7,487 nt of DNA, taken from the NCBI GenBank assembly GCA_025464915.1, contig JAODNF010000497.1:1-7487 (forward strand). The letters run 5' to 3'. This DNA comes from Frankiales bacterium (lineage in GTDB: Bacteria > Actinomycetota > Actinomycetes > Mycobacteriales > SCTD01). The notes under the pieces were generated by a model. It saw only the letters and a list, made by a program, of their open reading frames with translations, made no database searches and had not been told where the DNA came from. The position numbers and the translations under genes were made by a program. Below are positions 6,446-7,487 of this stretch, in pieces (positions within the stretch are counted from its first letter, which is position 1; every line of letters starts with the position of its first letter).

Positions 6446-6452
6446 GTCAGCA

Positions 6453-6458
6453 ACGCTA
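6453..6458 (-). promoter_or_regulatory. Putative -10 box (TAGCGT) for a leaderless DedA transcript
   Basis: On the minus strand TAGCGT fits TANNNT and is separated from the chosen GTG start by seven bases (TGCTGAC). There is no purine-rich Shine-Dalgarno between them. This is the same geometry as at the amine dehydrogenase-like gene. No clear -35 is visible. Confidence 0.4.
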
Positions 6459-6565
6459 GTCGGAGCGGCTGGGCGGGCCCTGAGAGCGACCACGTGCCGG
6501 ACGCTGCGGGCGGACAGGACCTCTCTGGCAGGATCGGACCACCGCACCGAACGAGGAGTACGACG

Positions 6566-7487
6566 ATGGCGATCGCCACCCCCGAGGTCTACGCCGACAT
6601 GCTCGACCGCGCCAAGGCCGGCCGCTTCGCCTACCCGGCGATCAACGTGACGAGCTCGCAGACGCTCAACGCGGCCCTCCAGGGCTTCGCGGACGCCGGC
6701 AGCGACGGGATCCTGCAGGTCAGCACAGGCGGTGCCGAGTACCTGTCGGGCCCCGGGGTGAAGAACATGGTCGACGGCGCCGTCGCGCTGGCCGAGTACG
6801 CGCACGTGGTCGCGAAGAACTACCCGATCACGGTCGCGCTGCACACCGACCACTGCCCGAAGGACAAGCTCGACGGGTACATGCGCCCGCTCATCGCCAT
6901 CAGCAAGGAGCGCGTCGACCGCGGACTCGACCCGCTGTTCCAGTCGCACATGTGGGACGGGTCGGCGGTACCGCTGGAGGAGAACCTGCAGATCGCCGTC
7001 GAACTGCTCGAGGAGTGCCGCAAGGCCCGGATCGTCCTCGAGGTGGAGATCGGGGTCGTCGGGGGCGAGGAGGACGGCGTCGAGAACGCCATCAACGAGA
7101 AGCTCTACACCGCCGACGGTGACTTCGTCCGGACCGCTCAGGTGCTGGGGCTCGGCGAGAAGGGCGTCTACCTGCTGGCGGCGACCTTCGGCAACGTGCA
7201 CGGCGTCTACAAGCCGGGCAACGTGAAGCTCCGTCCGGAGGTCCTCGAGCGGGGTCAGCAGGTGGTCACGAAGGAGTTCGGCCTCCCGCCGGGCAGCAAG
7301 CCGTTCAACCTGGTCTTCCACGGCGGCTCCGGTTCGGCGCTGGAGGAGATCCGGGAGGCGCTGTCCTACGGCGTGGTGAAGATGAACGTCGACACCGACA
7401 CCCAGTACGCCTTCACCCGGCCGATCGCCGATCACATGTTCAAGAACTACGACGGCGTCCTCAAGGTCGACGGCGAGGTCGGGATCA
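6566..7487 (+). CDS. fba: Class II (zinc) fructose-bisphosphate aldolase, 3'-truncated by the window
   Basis: This cytoplasmic enzyme interconverts fructose 1,6-bisphosphate with dihydroxyacetone phosphate and glyceraldehyde 3-phosphate in glycolysis and gluconeogenesis. The window holds 307 codons plus one base; the M. tuberculosis enzyme has 344 residues, so about 37 are missing. Catalytic Asp95 and zinc ligand His96 are in HTDHCPKD. The mobile loop with VVGGEEDGVEN includes Glu169. Zinc ligands His212 (NVHGVYKP) and His252 (VFHGGSGS) are present, and NVDTDTQYAF binds substrate phosphate. Numbering matches the M. tuberculosis enzyme as I recall it, so the N-terminus has no net insertion or deletion. 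ATG 6566 follows GAGGAG (6553-6558) by seven bases. The gene diverges from the DedA gene across a 120-bp region (6446-6565), in which I see no convincing promoter for this direction. Confidence 0.97.
   Translation, partial: MAIATPEVYADMLDRAKAGRFAYPAINVTSSQTLNAALQGFADAGSDGILQVSTGGAEYLSGPGVKNMVDGAVALAEYAHVVAKNYPITVALHTDHCPKDKLDGYMRPLIAISKERVDRGLDPLFQSHMWDGSAVPLEENLQIAVELLEECRKARIVLEVEIGVVGGEEDGVENAINEKLYTADGDFVRTAQVLGLGEKGVYLLAATFGNVHGVYKPGNVKLRPEVLERGQQVVTKEFGLPPGSKPFNLVFHGGSGSALEEIREALSYGVVKMNVDTDTQYAFTRPIADHMFKNYDGVLKVDGEVGI

Noticed and set aside
6491..6496. CACGTG palindrome between the DedA gene and fba as an operator
   Set aside because: Six palindromic bases are common by chance in GC-rich DNA, and the flanks do not extend the symmetry usefully.
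6446..7435. About 330-codon upstream extension of the DedA frame
   Set aside because: The extension is antisense to fba and reads as charged low-complexity sequence. DedA proteins start with a short N-terminus, so the gene begins near 6445.

Overview
The window is high-GC DNA with GTG and ATG starts and strong G/C third-position bias. It comes from an actinobacterial chromosome (Actinomycetota). The clpB, pyrE, dedA-family and fba genes all recur within about 20 genes of each other in Mycobacterium tuberculosis (recalled: Rv0384c, Rv0382c, Rv0364, Rv0363c). This looks like a condensed version of that conserved neighbourhood. A Nocardioides-like organism is a plausible guess, but the sequence alone does not prove it.

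Layout, left to right. (1) Positions 1-1806 hold the C-terminal ~600 codons of the ClpB disaggregase. (2) Positions ~1808-2210 hold a decayed remnant of an F420/flavin-dependent luciferase-like monooxygenase (LLM). It lacks its N-terminus, has an internal deletion with a stop at the junction, has a frameshift in a CG run, and has lost its C-terminal tail. (3) Positions 2281-3066 encode a PlsC/DAGAT-like acyltransferase with its own Shine-Dalgarno. (4) A long near-symmetric hairpin at 3069-3125 lies between convergent genes. (5) Positions 4190-3132 (minus) encode a Rossmann-fold protein resembling dihydrodipicolinate reductase or amine dehydrogenase. (6) A short divergent intergenic region follows. 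(7) Positions 4267-5256 encode an NAD-dependent epimerase/SDR protein. It overlaps (8) pyrE (5253-5795) by four bases. (9) Positions 6445-5765 (minus) encode a DedA membrane protein whose 3' end overlaps pyrE tail to tail. (10) A divergent 120-bp intergenic region leads to (11) fba, the class II fructose-bisphosphate aldolase, cut by the window end at codon 307.

The genes serve separate housekeeping roles: protein disaggregation, lipid acylation, pyrimidine synthesis, envelope lipid-carrier recycling and glycolysis. They are not one pathway. The only clear co-translated pair is the epimerase and pyrE. I see no rRNA, tRNA, CRISPR array, insertion sequence, phage gene, toxin-antitoxin pair or defence island. 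I do not see an undescribed multi-gene system. The most notable signals are the readable LLM pseudogene, the atypical acyltransferase motif, the palindromic intergenic hairpin, and two minus-strand genes that look leaderless with identical -10-to-start spacing.
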